Below are positions 44,360 to 52,208 of a DNA stretch of 64,000 bases, piece after piece (position 1 is the stretch's first letter; the number at the start of each line of letters is the position of its first letter). Position numbers and translations under genes: made by a program. The DNA is from an uncultured Clostridia bacterium (lineage in GTDB: Bacteria > Bacillota > Clostridia > TANB77 > CAG-508). A model generated the notes under the pieces. The model ran no database searches. It saw only the letters and a list, made by a program, of their open reading frames with translations, and was not told the origin of the DNA. The DNA is taken from NCBI GenBank assembly GCA_934178475.1, contig CAKPQH010000005.1, positions 1-64,000 on the forward strand, read 5' to 3'.

Positions 44360-44980
44360 ATGGAAGAATTAAAAACTGAAAACTTGTTAAATCTAGAAGA
44401 AACAATTGCTAAAGGGATTTTTAAAGAAAGTAAATATCCATGGGAGATAATTCCAAGTATAAAAGATTATATTCTAGAATTAGGAAGAAAATTAGATAAA
44501 AATATATTTGAAGAAAAAGGAGAGAATATTTGGATTGCTAAATCAGCTAAAGTTTCTCCAACTGCATATATAAATGGACCTGTAATTATAGACGAAGAAG
44601 CAGAAATAAGACATTGTGCATTTATAAGAGGAAATGCTATAATAGGAAAAGGTGCAGTAGTTGGAAATTCTACCGAAGTAAAAAATGCAATTATATTTAA
44701 TAAAGTTCAAATACCACACTATAATTATGTAGGCGATTCTATTTTAGGATATAAAGCTCATATGGGAGCAAGCAGCATATTATCTAATGTAAGATCAGAC
44801 AAGAAAAATGCAACTATAAAATATAATGGAGAAAAAATAGAAACGAATTTAAGAAAGATGGGATCTATTTTAGGCGATGAAGCAGAAATTGGATGTGGAG
44901 CAATATTAAATCCAGGAACTATAATAGCAAGAAAAAAAATAGTATATCCACTTACTTCTGTGTCTGGATATATAAAATAA
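44360..44980 (+). CDS. left-handed beta-helix protein, acetyltransferase-like
   Basis: 206 residues. After a helical N-terminus (about 1-60), hexapeptide-type repeats run from about residue 65 to the end (IWIAKSAKVSPTAYINGPVIID, AIIGKGAVVGNSTEV, GSILGDEAEIGCGAILNPGTII, in parts), predicting a beta-helix as in GlmU C-terminal domains. ATG 44360 follows GGGAG at 7 bases; the longer frame start lies inside the upstream gene. Next to a UDPGP-type pyrophosphorylase it may acetylate a sugar phosphate or tether to that enzyme, so the pair could replace a bifunctional GlmU. The acetyl-CoA site cannot be confirmed from sequence. Confidence 0.85.
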   Translation: MEELKTENLLNLEETIAKGIFKESKYPWEIIPSIKDYILELGRKLDKNIFEEKGENIWIAKSAKVSPTAYINGPVIIDEEAEIRHCAFIRGNAIIGKGAVVGNSTEVKNAIIFNKVQIPHYNYVGDSILGYKAHMGASSILSNVRSDKKNATIKYNGEKIETNLRKMGSILGDEAEIGCGAILNPGTIIARKKIVYPLTSVSGYIK

Positions 44981-45015
44981 TAAAAAGTAATTTAAAAAAA
45001 ATTAAATAAAATATA

Positions 45016-45059
45016 AAAAAGAATAAGGTTTTAAAAAATAAAATCTTATTCTTTTTTTG
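45016..45059. terminator. bidirectional terminator
   Basis: AAAGAATAAGGTTTT pairs with AAAATCTTATTCTTT and continues into T-runs; lies between convergent genes. Confidence 0.88.
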
Positions 45060-45437
45060 TTACATACTTTGATTTCCAGGCATAAAGTAATCAATTACAC
45101 CATATATAAGAGCACCTATTAGCGCAGCTACCCAAGATATAGAATATCCAACGACAAAAAATTGAGTAACATATAATACAATGGCCGCTAAAACGAAACC
45201 AACAAATCCTTTACCAAATGGAGTAGCATGTAATCCTGTAAATTTAACAATTAAATAATCTATAAATGTAAGTACAACAGCAGCAATTGCTAAAGACCAA
45301 ATATTGTTAATTTGGAAACCAGGTGTAAAGAAAGCTGTTATTGCTAAGACTACTGCAGAACCTATTAATCTACCTATTATCTGCCAAGCAGTATTTGCAC
45401 CTGATTTATTATTTGTTTCACTTTGAACATTAGACAT
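45060..45437 (-). CDS. small four-helix membrane protein, phage-holin/YvlD-like
   Basis: 125 residues. After a polar N-terminus (about 1-18) there are four membrane helices, the first GRLIGSAVVLAITAFFTPGF, with short turns. The layout and the FTPGFQINNIWSLAIAAVVL stretch resemble the Mycobacterium-type/YvlD 'phage holin 4_2' family, whose chromosomal members are envelope stress proteins, not phage lysis genes. AGGAGG lies before the start on the - strand. No phage genes are nearby. Exact function unknown. Confidence 0.65.
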   Translation of the reverse strand: MSNVQSETNNKSGANTAWQIIGRLIGSAVVLAITAFFTPGFQINNIWSLAIAAVVLTFIDYLIVKFTGLHATPFGKGFVGFVLAAIVLYVTQFFVVGYSISWVAALIGALIYGVIDYFMPGNQSM

Positions 45438-45574
45438 GATAAAAACCTCCTATAAAAATTCAAAGATTATAAAAATATTTTGTACATTTTTATAAAAAAT
45501 ATTCAAAAAAATATGAATAAAAATAGAAGGCAAGGAAAAAATAAATTAAAAATATTTTAAGGAGAAAAATACAA

Positions 45575-46267
45575 ATGCTAATAACTTTTTTTAGAGCAAT
45601 TATTTTATATATCGTTGTTTTAGTTGTAATGAGATTAATGGGAAAAAGGGAAATAGGACAATTACAACCTTTCGAACTTGCAATATCTATAATGATTGCA
45701 GATTTAGCTTCTACTCCAATGACTGATGTAGGAATACCAATTCAAAATGGAATTATTCCAATATTAGGATTATTAATAATGCATTTATTAATAGCATTAA
45801 TTAATACAAAAAGCATAAAAGCCAGAGAAATTATATGTGGAAAACCAAGAATCTTAATATATAGAGGAAAAATAGATGAAGAAGCTTTAAAAAAAGAAAG
45901 ATTTACAATAAATGAGCTTCAAGAAAGATTAAGAGACAAAGATGTTGTAAATATTGGAGATATAGAATATGCAATCTTAGAAACAAGTGGACAAGTAACA
46001 ATTATAGAAAAACCAAATAAACGAAAGGTAATAGTTGAAGATTTAAATATTGAACCGGAATATGAAGGAATTCCATATGATTTAGTTATAGATGGAGTAA
46101 TAATGGAAGAAAACCTAAAAATATTAAATAAAGATTATATATGGCTTAAAGAACAAGTAAATAAATTCAATTTTCTTCCCGAAGAAGCTTTATTAGTAAC
46201 TATTGATGGAAAAGGAAAAATCTTTTGTCAGAAAAAAGAAAAAAAGAAAGGTAAAAATAAGAAATGA
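45575..46267 (+). CDS. DUF421 family membrane protein (YetF-like)
   Basis: 230 residues. Three N-terminal membrane helices (about 4-80) with the family motif MRLMGKREIGQLQPFEL and ISIMIADLASTPM, then a cytosolic two-subdomain part with INELQERLR and the C-terminal EGIPYDLVIDGVIMEENL. DUF421 proteins are widespread in spore formers; some are linked to spore coat or germination functions, the molecular role is unknown. Overlaps the following DUF4363 gene by 4 bases (ATGA), and the two precede the spoIIA operon. Confidence 0.9.
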   Translation: MLITFFRAIILYIVVLVVMRLMGKREIGQLQPFELAISIMIADLASTPMTDVGIPIQNGIIPILGLLIMHLLIALINTKSIKAREIICGKPRILIYRGKIDEEALKKERFTINELQERLRDKDVVNIGDIEYAILETSGQVTIIEKPNKRKVIVEDLNIEPEYEGIPYDLVIDGVIMEENLKILNKDYIWLKEQVNKFNFLPEEALLVTIDGKGKIFCQKKEKKKGKNKK

Positions 46268-46644
46268 AAGAAACTTTGATTTCAATAAGTATAATTATAG
46301 TTATATTTTTTTTAGATATAATGATGCAAAAATATACAGAAAAAGTTGTATCAACAATGAATAACTATATAAATGATTTAAAGACAGATATAAGAGATGA
46401 AAATTATAGTAAATTAGACCAAAATATTAATGATATGAATGATAAATGGGATGAATTTAAAAATGTACTTTCAGTATATATAGAACATGATGAATTAGAA
46501 AAAGTAGAAACATATTTAGCAGGATATAAAAGTTACGTTGAAACACATGATAAGGATATGGCATTAAGCGATTTAGACAAGACAGAATTCATATTAGAAC
46601 ATATTTCAAATAAATATAAATTTACAATTGAAAATATTATTTAA
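46264..46644 (+). CDS. DUF4363 family protein
   Basis: 126 residues: one N-terminal membrane helix (about 5-21) followed by an all-helical, coiled-coil-like extracytoplasmic domain with regularly spaced Asp/Lys/Trp. This matches DUF4363, which typically follows DUF421 in Clostridia. ATG overlaps the DUF421 stop. The two proteins are likely partners. Function unknown. Confidence 0.82.
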   Translation: MKETLISISIIIVIFFLDIMMQKYTEKVVSTMNNYINDLKTDIRDENYSKLDQNINDMNDKWDEFKNVLSVYIEHDELEKVETYLAGYKSYVETHDKDMALSDLDKTEFILEHISNKYKFTIENII

Positions 46645-46751
46645 AAAAATTTATTAAAAACGCATGAAATGACAACTTTTTCATAAATCGTGATATAAAA
46701 TCATAATGTATTTTAAGGACAAGATATAAAAAATATGCGAAGGAGGAATTT

Positions 46752-47105
46752 ATGGAAAGTAAGTATTACGAAAAAAGAAAGCTTTTAGTATTTAAAATTA
46801 CTGAAGAAATTGATGAATGTAGTGTAAAAAAGATAAGGAGGAGAGCGGATTATGAGATTCAAAGATTCATGCCTAAAAGAGTTATATTTGATTTTGATTA
46901 CGTTACTTTCATGGACAGCGCAGGAATCGGAATGATTATTGGAAGGTACAAAGAAACAGTAATATGCGGTGGAGTCATGCAGCTTGCTAATTTAAATGAT
47001 TCTGTAAAGAAGATATTTGAAATGAGTGGTGTTTTAAAACTAATTGGACAAGTTGATATAAACGAACTTGCAGCTGTAGCAAATGAGGAGGTGGTTAATT
47101 TATGA
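46752..47105 (+). CDS. spoIIAA: anti-sigma-F factor antagonist SpoIIAA
   Basis: 117 residues, STAS domain. In its unphosphorylated form it displaces sigma-F from SpoIIAB in the forespore. The phosphorylated serine is Ser56 in FMDSAGIGMI; the fold ends in SGVLKLIGQVDINEL. GAAGGAGG lies before the ATG. Overlaps spoIIAB by 4 bases. It begins the spoIIAA-AB-AC operon; sigma-H and Spo0A control is expected from the family but no clear boxes were identified. Confidence 0.95.
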   Translation: MESKYYEKRKLLVFKITEEIDECSVKKIRRRADYEIQRFMPKRVIFDFDYVTFMDSAGIGMIIGRYKETVICGGVMQLANLNDSVKKIFEMSGVLKLIGQVDINELAAVANEEVVNL

Positions 47106-47596
47106 GTAATATAAATGATAATGAAATGAATTTGGAATTTATAAGTAAATCAAACAATGAAGCTTTTGCTAGAATTACAGTTGCAGCTTTTGTTGCACAA
47201 TTAGATCCTACGATTGAAGAAATTTCTGATATCAAAACAGCTGTATCAGAAGCAGTAACAAATAGTATAGTACATGGATACGAAGATAAAACAGGATTAA
47301 TACATATTAATTGCAAAATACATAAAAACGAAATTTTAATTTCAATTTCAGACAATGGAAAAGGAATAGACAACATAGAACTTGCAAAACAACCACTTTA
47401 TACAACTAAACCTAATTTAGAAAGATCAGGAATGGGATTTACCATAATGGAAAGCTTTATGGATGAATTACATATTGAATCTATATTAGGATTAGGAACA
47501 AAAGTAACAATGAAAAAAATAATAAAACCAAACATAGAAGAAGAATTAGATGATAGTAATTTAGTAACTTTAGAAGAAGCTTTGAGAGGTGAGTAA
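47102..47596 (+). CDS. spoIIAB: anti-sigma-F factor / kinase SpoIIAB
   Basis: 164 residues, GHKL-type serine kinase that binds sigma-F and phosphorylates SpoIIAA. The N box EAVTNSIVHGY, G1 box SDNGKGI and G2 box GMGFTIM form the ATP site. The C-terminal 20 residues (EELDDSNLVTLEEALRG) extend past the B. subtilis form. Overlaps spoIIAA and ends 2 bases before sigF. Confidence 0.96.
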   Translation: MSNINDNEMNLEFISKSNNEAFARITVAAFVAQLDPTIEEISDIKTAVSEAVTNSIVHGYEDKTGLIHINCKIHKNEILISISDNGKGIDNIELAKQPLYTTKPNLERSGMGFTIMESFMDELHIESILGLGTKVTMKKIIKPNIEEELDDSNLVTLEEALRGE

Positions 47597-47598
47597 AG

Positions 47599-48324
47599 TT
47601 GCAAGAAATTATTACTAAAAGAATTCTTAAAGCACAAAATGGAGATAAAGAAGAATTAGCTAAATTAGTAGAAGAAAATCAAGGGCTTATTTGGAGCATA
47701 TCGAAAAGATTTTTTGGAAGAGGATATGATAAAGAAGATATTTACCAAATTGCAAATATGGGATTGATAAAAGCAATAAGAAGATTTGATACAAATTTTG
47801 ATGTGCAACTTTCTACATATGCAGTTCCATATATAATGGGAGAAATAAAAAGATTTTTAAGAGATGATGGACCTGTAAAAGTTAGTAGAGGACTTAAAGA
47901 TTTAAATGTCAAAATATCAGAAATACAAAAAGAATATCAAAAGCAAGGAAAAGAAATCAACTTAATAGAAATGTCAAAAATACTAAAAATACCAAAAGAA
48001 GAAATTATTTTAGCAATAGAGTCAAACAAAAAAACAGAATCATTAGAAAACGCCTTTTATAAAGATAACAAAACTGATAAATCTATTAATATTTTAGAAA
48101 AAATCTCAACTAATATTGATGAAGCAAGCATAATTTCAGATAAAATAACTATACATAAATTAATAGACAATTTAAACGATAGAGATAAGCAAATTGTATT
48201 ATTAAGATTTTACAAAGATAAAACCCAAACTCAAGTTTCGAAAATCCTAGGAATTTCACAAGTGCAAGTTTCAAGAATTGAAAAGAAAATCTTAAGTAAT
48301 ATGAAAAAAGAATTAGTCTCATAA
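47599..48324 (+). CDS. sigF: RNA polymerase sigma-F factor
   Basis: 241 residues, first forespore-specific sigma factor. Region 2 (YDKEDIYQIANMGLIKAIRRFD and LSTYAVPYIMGEIKRFLRDD, in parts), region 3 and the region 4 HTH (QVSKILGISQVQVSRIEKKIL) are all present. It starts with TTG at 47599 after GAGAGGTGAG, since no ATG fits. Third gene of the spoIIA operon, followed 12 bases later by spoIID. Homologous to sigma-G, but position after spoIIAA-AB identifies it as sigma-F. Confidence 0.96.
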   Translation: MQEIITKRILKAQNGDKEELAKLVEENQGLIWSISKRFFGRGYDKEDIYQIANMGLIKAIRRFDTNFDVQLSTYAVPYIMGEIKRFLRDDGPVKVSRGLKDLNVKISEIQKEYQKQGKEINLIEMSKILKIPKEEIILAIESNKKTESLENAFYKDNKTDKSINILEKISTNIDEASIISDKITIHKLIDNLNDRDKQIVLLRFYKDKTQTQVSKILGISQVQVSRIEKKILSNMKKELVS

Positions 48325-48336
48325 AAGGAGTAAATT

Positions 48337-49347
48337 TTGAAAAGAAAATACATATTTTTTTTATTAATAGTAATTATAATTTTTATTTTACCATCAATTT
48401 TAACTAAAAAAAAGAAAAATATCTTTGCCGTTAGTGCTGAAAATAACAATCAAGAAGAAACTTCAGAAGTATATCCAGAATATGATTATTCAAAATATTC
48501 TACAATTAATTTATTTCATTCACAATCTGAAACAATAGAAAATTTACCAATTGATGAATATTTGTATGGAGTTGTATCTAGCGAAATGCCAGCTAGTTAT
48601 GAGATGGAAGCTCTTAAAGCACAAGCTATTGTTGCAAGAACATATACAATATATCAAATTATAAATAGTAGTAAACATGGAGAGAATACAATTTGTGATA
48701 ATTATGCTTGTTGTCAAGCATGGATATCTAAAGATGAAAGAATGAGCAGGTGGAATGAAAACGAAGCAGAGAGCAATTGGAAAAAAATTTGTGATGCAGT
48801 AGATAGTACAAAAGGAAAGATAATTACTTATGAAAATAATCCCATTGATGCTTTTTTTCATTCTAATAGTGGAGGAATAACAGAAACAGCGACAGATGTA
48901 TGGGGAGGAAAGAATTTTCCGTATTTACAAGTTGTAGAAACTTCAGGAGAAGATGGATATAATCAATATAGTTCAGAAGTAATATTAAGCAAAGAGGAAT
49001 TATTGAGCAAAATCAAAGATAAATATCCAGAGGTTCAGATTGACTTTAATAATGAAAATGAAATTCAAATACTAGAATATACACAAAGTGGAAGAGTAAA
49101 AACTATTAAATTTGGAAATATAAATATGTCTGGAACTGAAGCAAGAAGTTTGTTTGGGCTTAAATCAACCAAATTTACATATAAAATAGATAATAACAAC
49201 ATATCATTTCAAGTAACAGGATATGGACATGGAGTTGGTATGAGTCAAACAGGAGCTGATAGCATGGCAAAAAGTGGAGCTACAGCAGAAGATATAATAA
49301 AACATTTTTATACAAATGTTGAAATAAAATATGTTAATGAATTATAG
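48337..49347 (+). CDS. spoIID: stage II sporulation protein SpoIID
   Basis: 336 residues. Membrane-anchored lytic transglycosylase that degrades septal peptidoglycan during engulfment with SpoIIM and SpoIIP. One N-terminal helix (about 5-20), a 45-residue linker, then the SpoIID/LytB domain: LPIDEYLYGVVSSEMPASYEMEALKAQAIVARTYT (in parts, the catalytic Glu is within SEMPA), DAFFHSNSGG and GYGHGVGMSQTGA. TTG start at 48337 with AAAGGAG 8 bases upstream. A position right behind sigF is unusual but fits a forespore/mother-cell sporulation cluster. Confidence 0.94.
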   Translation: MKRKYIFFLLIVIIIFILPSILTKKKKNIFAVSAENNNQEETSEVYPEYDYSKYSTINLFHSQSETIENLPIDEYLYGVVSSEMPASYEMEALKAQAIVARTYTIYQIINSSKHGENTICDNYACCQAWISKDERMSRWNENEAESNWKKICDAVDSTKGKIITYENNPIDAFFHSNSGGITETATDVWGGKNFPYLQVVETSGEDGYNQYSSEVILSKEELLSKIKDKYPEVQIDFNNENEIQILEYTQSGRVKTIKFGNINMSGTEARSLFGLKSTKFTYKIDNNNISFQVTGYGHGVGMSQTGADSMAKSGATAEDIIKHFYTNVEIKYVNEL

Positions 49348-49509
49348 TATAAATAAGGTTGTAATATTAAATTATTGCAATTTTATTTTAACAAAACGTT
49401 AGTATAAACTTTTAGTAGGAAAAATTTAAGAAAAAAATTGAATAAGAGATACCAATTTGATAGAATATTTTTAACGAAAAAAAATAATATTCGAAGGAGG
49501 TATCTCTTA

Positions 49510-50105
49510 TGTATTCAATTATACAAAAGATTTATGAAAAAACAACAAAATTTTAAAAGAAGGATTAAAAAATGTGCAAATCATTATTGCAAAATACTAA
49601 ATAAAAGTATAAAATTTAAAATAATGGATGTTATCTATATGACTTTTGAAAAAGAATCGTTTGATATAGCTTTTTTTCTTATAATGGTCTAACAGGAATT
49701 CCCACACAAGAAAAAAGGTTAAAAGTTTTGAATGATGTATATAGGGTTTTAAAAAATAATGGATATTTTATATTTACAGCACATGATAGAAATGAAGACG
49801 TGTTAAGTAAGACTTTTGGGGAAAAAGAGGAAGAACGTTGGAAACAAGGAAAAAACAATCCTTTCTTATATGAGTATGGAGATGTCTTAACTGATCATGA
49901 AGGTAAAAAAGAGTTTTTGCATTATTACAGCTACGAAGAAATGAAAAGCTTTATAGAAAAAATAAAATTCCATATTGTTGAAACAGCTAAGAGAGAAGAT
50001 ATTATTAATGAAATCGAAATTGTAAAAAAATTTGCAAAAGAAACTTATTTTTGGGTATTAAAAATTAATAAAGGATTTAGAAAATATAATGAAATTAGAA
50101 AATAA
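49510..50105 (+). pseudogene. class I SAM-dependent methyltransferase remnant
   Basis: Broken in more than one place. A start with GAAGGAGG at ATG 49510 reads only 15 codons (MYSIIQKIYEKTTKF) before a stop. A second segment in another frame contains IMDVIYMTFEKESFDIAFF, which resembles motif II of methyltransferases. A third segment (about 49680-50105) restores SYNGLTGIPTQEKR and LNDVYRVLKNNGYFIFTAHDRN, the post-II and motif III region. The FF-SYN junction falls in a run of seven Ts, consistent with loss of one T. The glycine-rich SAM motif I is missing. A decayed gene; its promoter region is still upstream. It overlaps the following metallopeptidase gene by 17 bases. Confidence 0.75.
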
Positions 50106-50742
50106 AAATTTTGAAATAGAATTTATAGATAGAGATTGTACAATATACGATCAAAAATTTATAAGAAATTTATATAATAAAATAAACCAGGAAAAGAAAA
50201 AATTATTAAACATTTTACAGATAAAAGATTGCCGTAAAGTAAAAATAAAATTATATAAAGAAAAAGAAAGATTTATAAATGATATAAAAAAATTTTATGA
50301 AGAATACGATATTCCAGTATACTGCAGAGGAACAATACAAGAAGGGATTATATATTTTTTAGTAAATACAGAACTGAAAGAAAATACATATATATATGAA
50401 TTGGAATTGAGAAAAGTAGTTCATGAATATATACATATTTTATATGAAGAGTATATACTATGCGGTAAAAAAAGGATAACTTGGGTAGATGAAGGAATTG
50501 CGTTAAATTTGTCAAGAGAGAGAGGCAAATTTATAAAAGAAAGATTTCCAATTTTAGAAAAAGGATTAAATAAAATTAATTTAAATGAATTATCACATGA
50601 AAATCAAACATTTATGAATGAAAAAGTTAACGGATATGATATTTCATATCTTACAATTAAATATTTGATAGAGACACTAACAAAAGAAGAATTTAATAAA
50701 TTGATAAGAAATAATGAAGAATTAGAAAAAATACGGAAATGA
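50089..50742 (+). CDS. putative zinc metallopeptidase (peptidase MA-like)
   Basis: 217 residues. VVHEYIHILYEE contains HExxH (H112, E113, H116), and WVDEGIA supplies the third ligand candidate Glu135, the gluzincin arrangement. No signal peptide or membrane helix is visible, so it is probably cytosolic or released by other means. The ATG lies within the end of the methyltransferase remnant with only a loose AAAGGA 13 bases upstream. A longer C-terminal helix follows the zinc site. It resembles the collagenase-like MA families; substrate unknown. Confidence 0.75.
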   Translation: MKLENKNFEIEFIDRDCTIYDQKFIRNLYNKINQEKKKLLNILQIKDCRKVKIKLYKEKERFINDIKKFYEEYDIPVYCRGTIQEGIIYFLVNTELKENTYIYELELRKVVHEYIHILYEEYILCGKKRITWVDEGIALNLSRERGKFIKERFPILEKGLNKINLNELSHENQTFMNEKVNGYDISYLTIKYLIETLTKEEFNKLIRNNEELEKIRK

Positions 50743-50848
50743 AATATGGAAAAAAGTAAAAGAATATTTTAATAAAAAGTAATATAAAAGTTGAAAGAAA
50801 ATATTTTTTTTGATATAATAAAAATGGATTAAATAAAAGGAGTAGTAT

Positions 50849-51331
50849 ATGAGTGGAGTAAATAGATGGATTAAATTTTTTGTTTGGGGAATTCTATTTA
50901 TAATATTTTCTAATCTACTAATATTTATTGGTTTAAATGCTGATTACAAAGATATTCAGAATAAAGAAAGTCTACCAAATGAAATAACGATATTAAAAGC
51001 AGAAGCTACTAAAGTTAATGGTAGAATTTATGGTAAGATATCAAATACAGAAAAAAATAATATAAATGGCAGTTACATTAAAATCAATATATATAATGAA
51101 TATGAAGAATTAATTGGAACAAAATATATTGAAATAGTGGATGTAAGTTATAATAGTCCTAAACAATTTGAATTGCATTTTAAGGCAGACAATATAAAAT
51201 ATTATGATATAAGTATTGTAGATGAAAAAGACGAAAATACAGCAAAACTGTTTGAAGACATATTCATCTCAGAAGATTTAAAAAAGAGAGCATTGATAAG
51301 TTTACTAGTCTATGTGTTTTTCTTTGGATAG
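50849..51331 (+). CDS. hypothetical membrane protein
   Basis: 160 residues: an N-terminal membrane helix (about 8-29), a 105-residue outer domain predicted as beta strands (NEITILKAEATKVNGRIYGKI, GSYIKINIYNEYEELIGTKYIEI, PKQFELHFKADNIKYYDISIV, in parts) of the FxLYD/immunoglobulin-like sort, and a C-terminal helix (LLVYVFFFG). AAAGGAG precedes ATG. Probably an operon with the next gene, 11 bases away. No recognised family name. Confidence 0.7.
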   Translation: MSGVNRWIKFFVWGILFIIFSNLLIFIGLNADYKDIQNKESLPNEITILKAEATKVNGRIYGKISNTEKNNINGSYIKINIYNEYEELIGTKYIEIVDVSYNSPKQFELHFKADNIKYYDISIVDEKDENTAKLFEDIFISEDLKKRALISLLVYVFFFG

Positions 51332-51342
51332 GAGGATAAATT

Positions 51343-51882
51343 ATGAAAAAGAAAGTTATAATATTAATAATTTTAGTTATTGTGTTAGGTGTATTGGTTG
51401 CCTATAATATTAAGTTTAACAAAAAAGAAAATGACAATACAAACGTAAATACAAGTGCGAGTGTTAACACAATAGAAAATAATGAAACAAATAATTCAAT
51501 TGAAAATAATAACACTGAAGAAAATGTTATTGAGAATATTATTGAAGATAATAAAACATCAAATGAAAATGTAGTAGAAAATAATGATAAAACTGAAAAT
51601 CAAACAGGAGAAGTTACAATTGTAGAAACAATGACTCCAAGTGGATTTATGGGAAGTTCATTAAAAAAAGTTATTTTATATTCTAATGGAGAAGTATATT
51701 TAATTAACTATAACGGAGAAGGTTATGATGAAAAAAATATTTCATCAAGAGAATTAATTGCAAAAAATGCAACAGCATTAAAATATAAAGGAACAGAAGA
51801 ATTTGAAGCAATAGTAGTAAAAGGTAAAAATCTTGAAGTAATAAATGATAATTGTACATGGATAGAATTTGATAAACAATAA
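51343..51882 (+). CDS. secreted/anchored protein with Asn-rich linker
   Basis: 179 residues. N-terminal membrane helix (about 5-22), then a low-complexity linker of Asn, Glu, Thr and Val (about 30-90, with repeats such as NVIENIIED and NENVVENND), then a compact C-terminal beta domain of about 85 residues (KKVILYSNGEVYLINYNGEGYDEKN, in parts). AGGAGG precedes ATG. Together with the preceding gene it forms a two-gene envelope unit. Function unknown. Confidence 0.72.
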   Translation: MKKKVIILIILVIVLGVLVAYNIKFNKKENDNTNVNTSASVNTIENNETNNSIENNNTEENVIENIIEDNKTSNENVVENNDKTENQTGEVTIVETMTPSGFMGSSLKKVILYSNGEVYLINYNGEGYDEKNISSRELIAKNATALKYKGTEEFEAIVVKGKNLEVINDNCTWIEFDKQ

Positions 51883-51894
51883 AATGTAAATAGT

Positions 51895-51925
51895 AAAAGG
51901 ATTACACTTAGTGCAATCCTTTTTT
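51895..51925. terminator. bidirectional terminator
   Basis: AAAAGGATTACAC (51895-51907) pairs with GTGCAATCCTTTT (51911-51923) with one mismatch, ending in Ts; it separates the + strand gene from the - strand small ORF. Confidence 0.85.
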
Positions 51926-51926
51926 G

Positions 51927-52028
51927 CTATTTACTGATATTTTGTTGTTCATTTCTGTTTTGTGAGTTTTGACTATTTTTGTTTTGATTATTATTTTTGT
52001 TATTCTTCTTGTTTTTATTTTCTGACAT
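51927..52028 (-). CDS. small Asn/Lys/Gln-rich protein, 33 residues
   Basis: ATG at 52028 (- strand) is preceded by ACGGAGGTG at an 8-base gap and opens a 33-codon frame (MSENKNKKNNKNNNQNKNSQ...) with stop at 51927, directly before a bidirectional terminator. The protein is hydrophilic and made of Asn, Lys, Gln and Ser with no hydrophobic core. The composition is reminiscent of short spore or coat-associated peptides, but it matches none that I can name. Strong ribosome binding site and terminator argue that it is expressed. Confidence 0.6.
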   Translation of the reverse strand: MSENKNKKNNKNNNQNKNSQNSQNRNEQQNISK

Positions 52029-52208
52029 ATAAAACACCTCCGTTTAAATTAGTAATAATATTATTAACTTTTTAGGAGAAAATATACATATAAGATGTAC
52101 TAATTAAAACAAAAATGATATAATAAAAATGTATTAAAAAGTAGTATAAATTTAACAAAAAAATATATAAAACATAAAATGTTATAAAAATGAAAAGAGG
52201 ATTGAGAT

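Noticed and set aside
45060..45437. Phage holin as sign of a prophage
   Set aside because: No other phage genes nearby; YvlD-like chromosomal proteins share this fold label.
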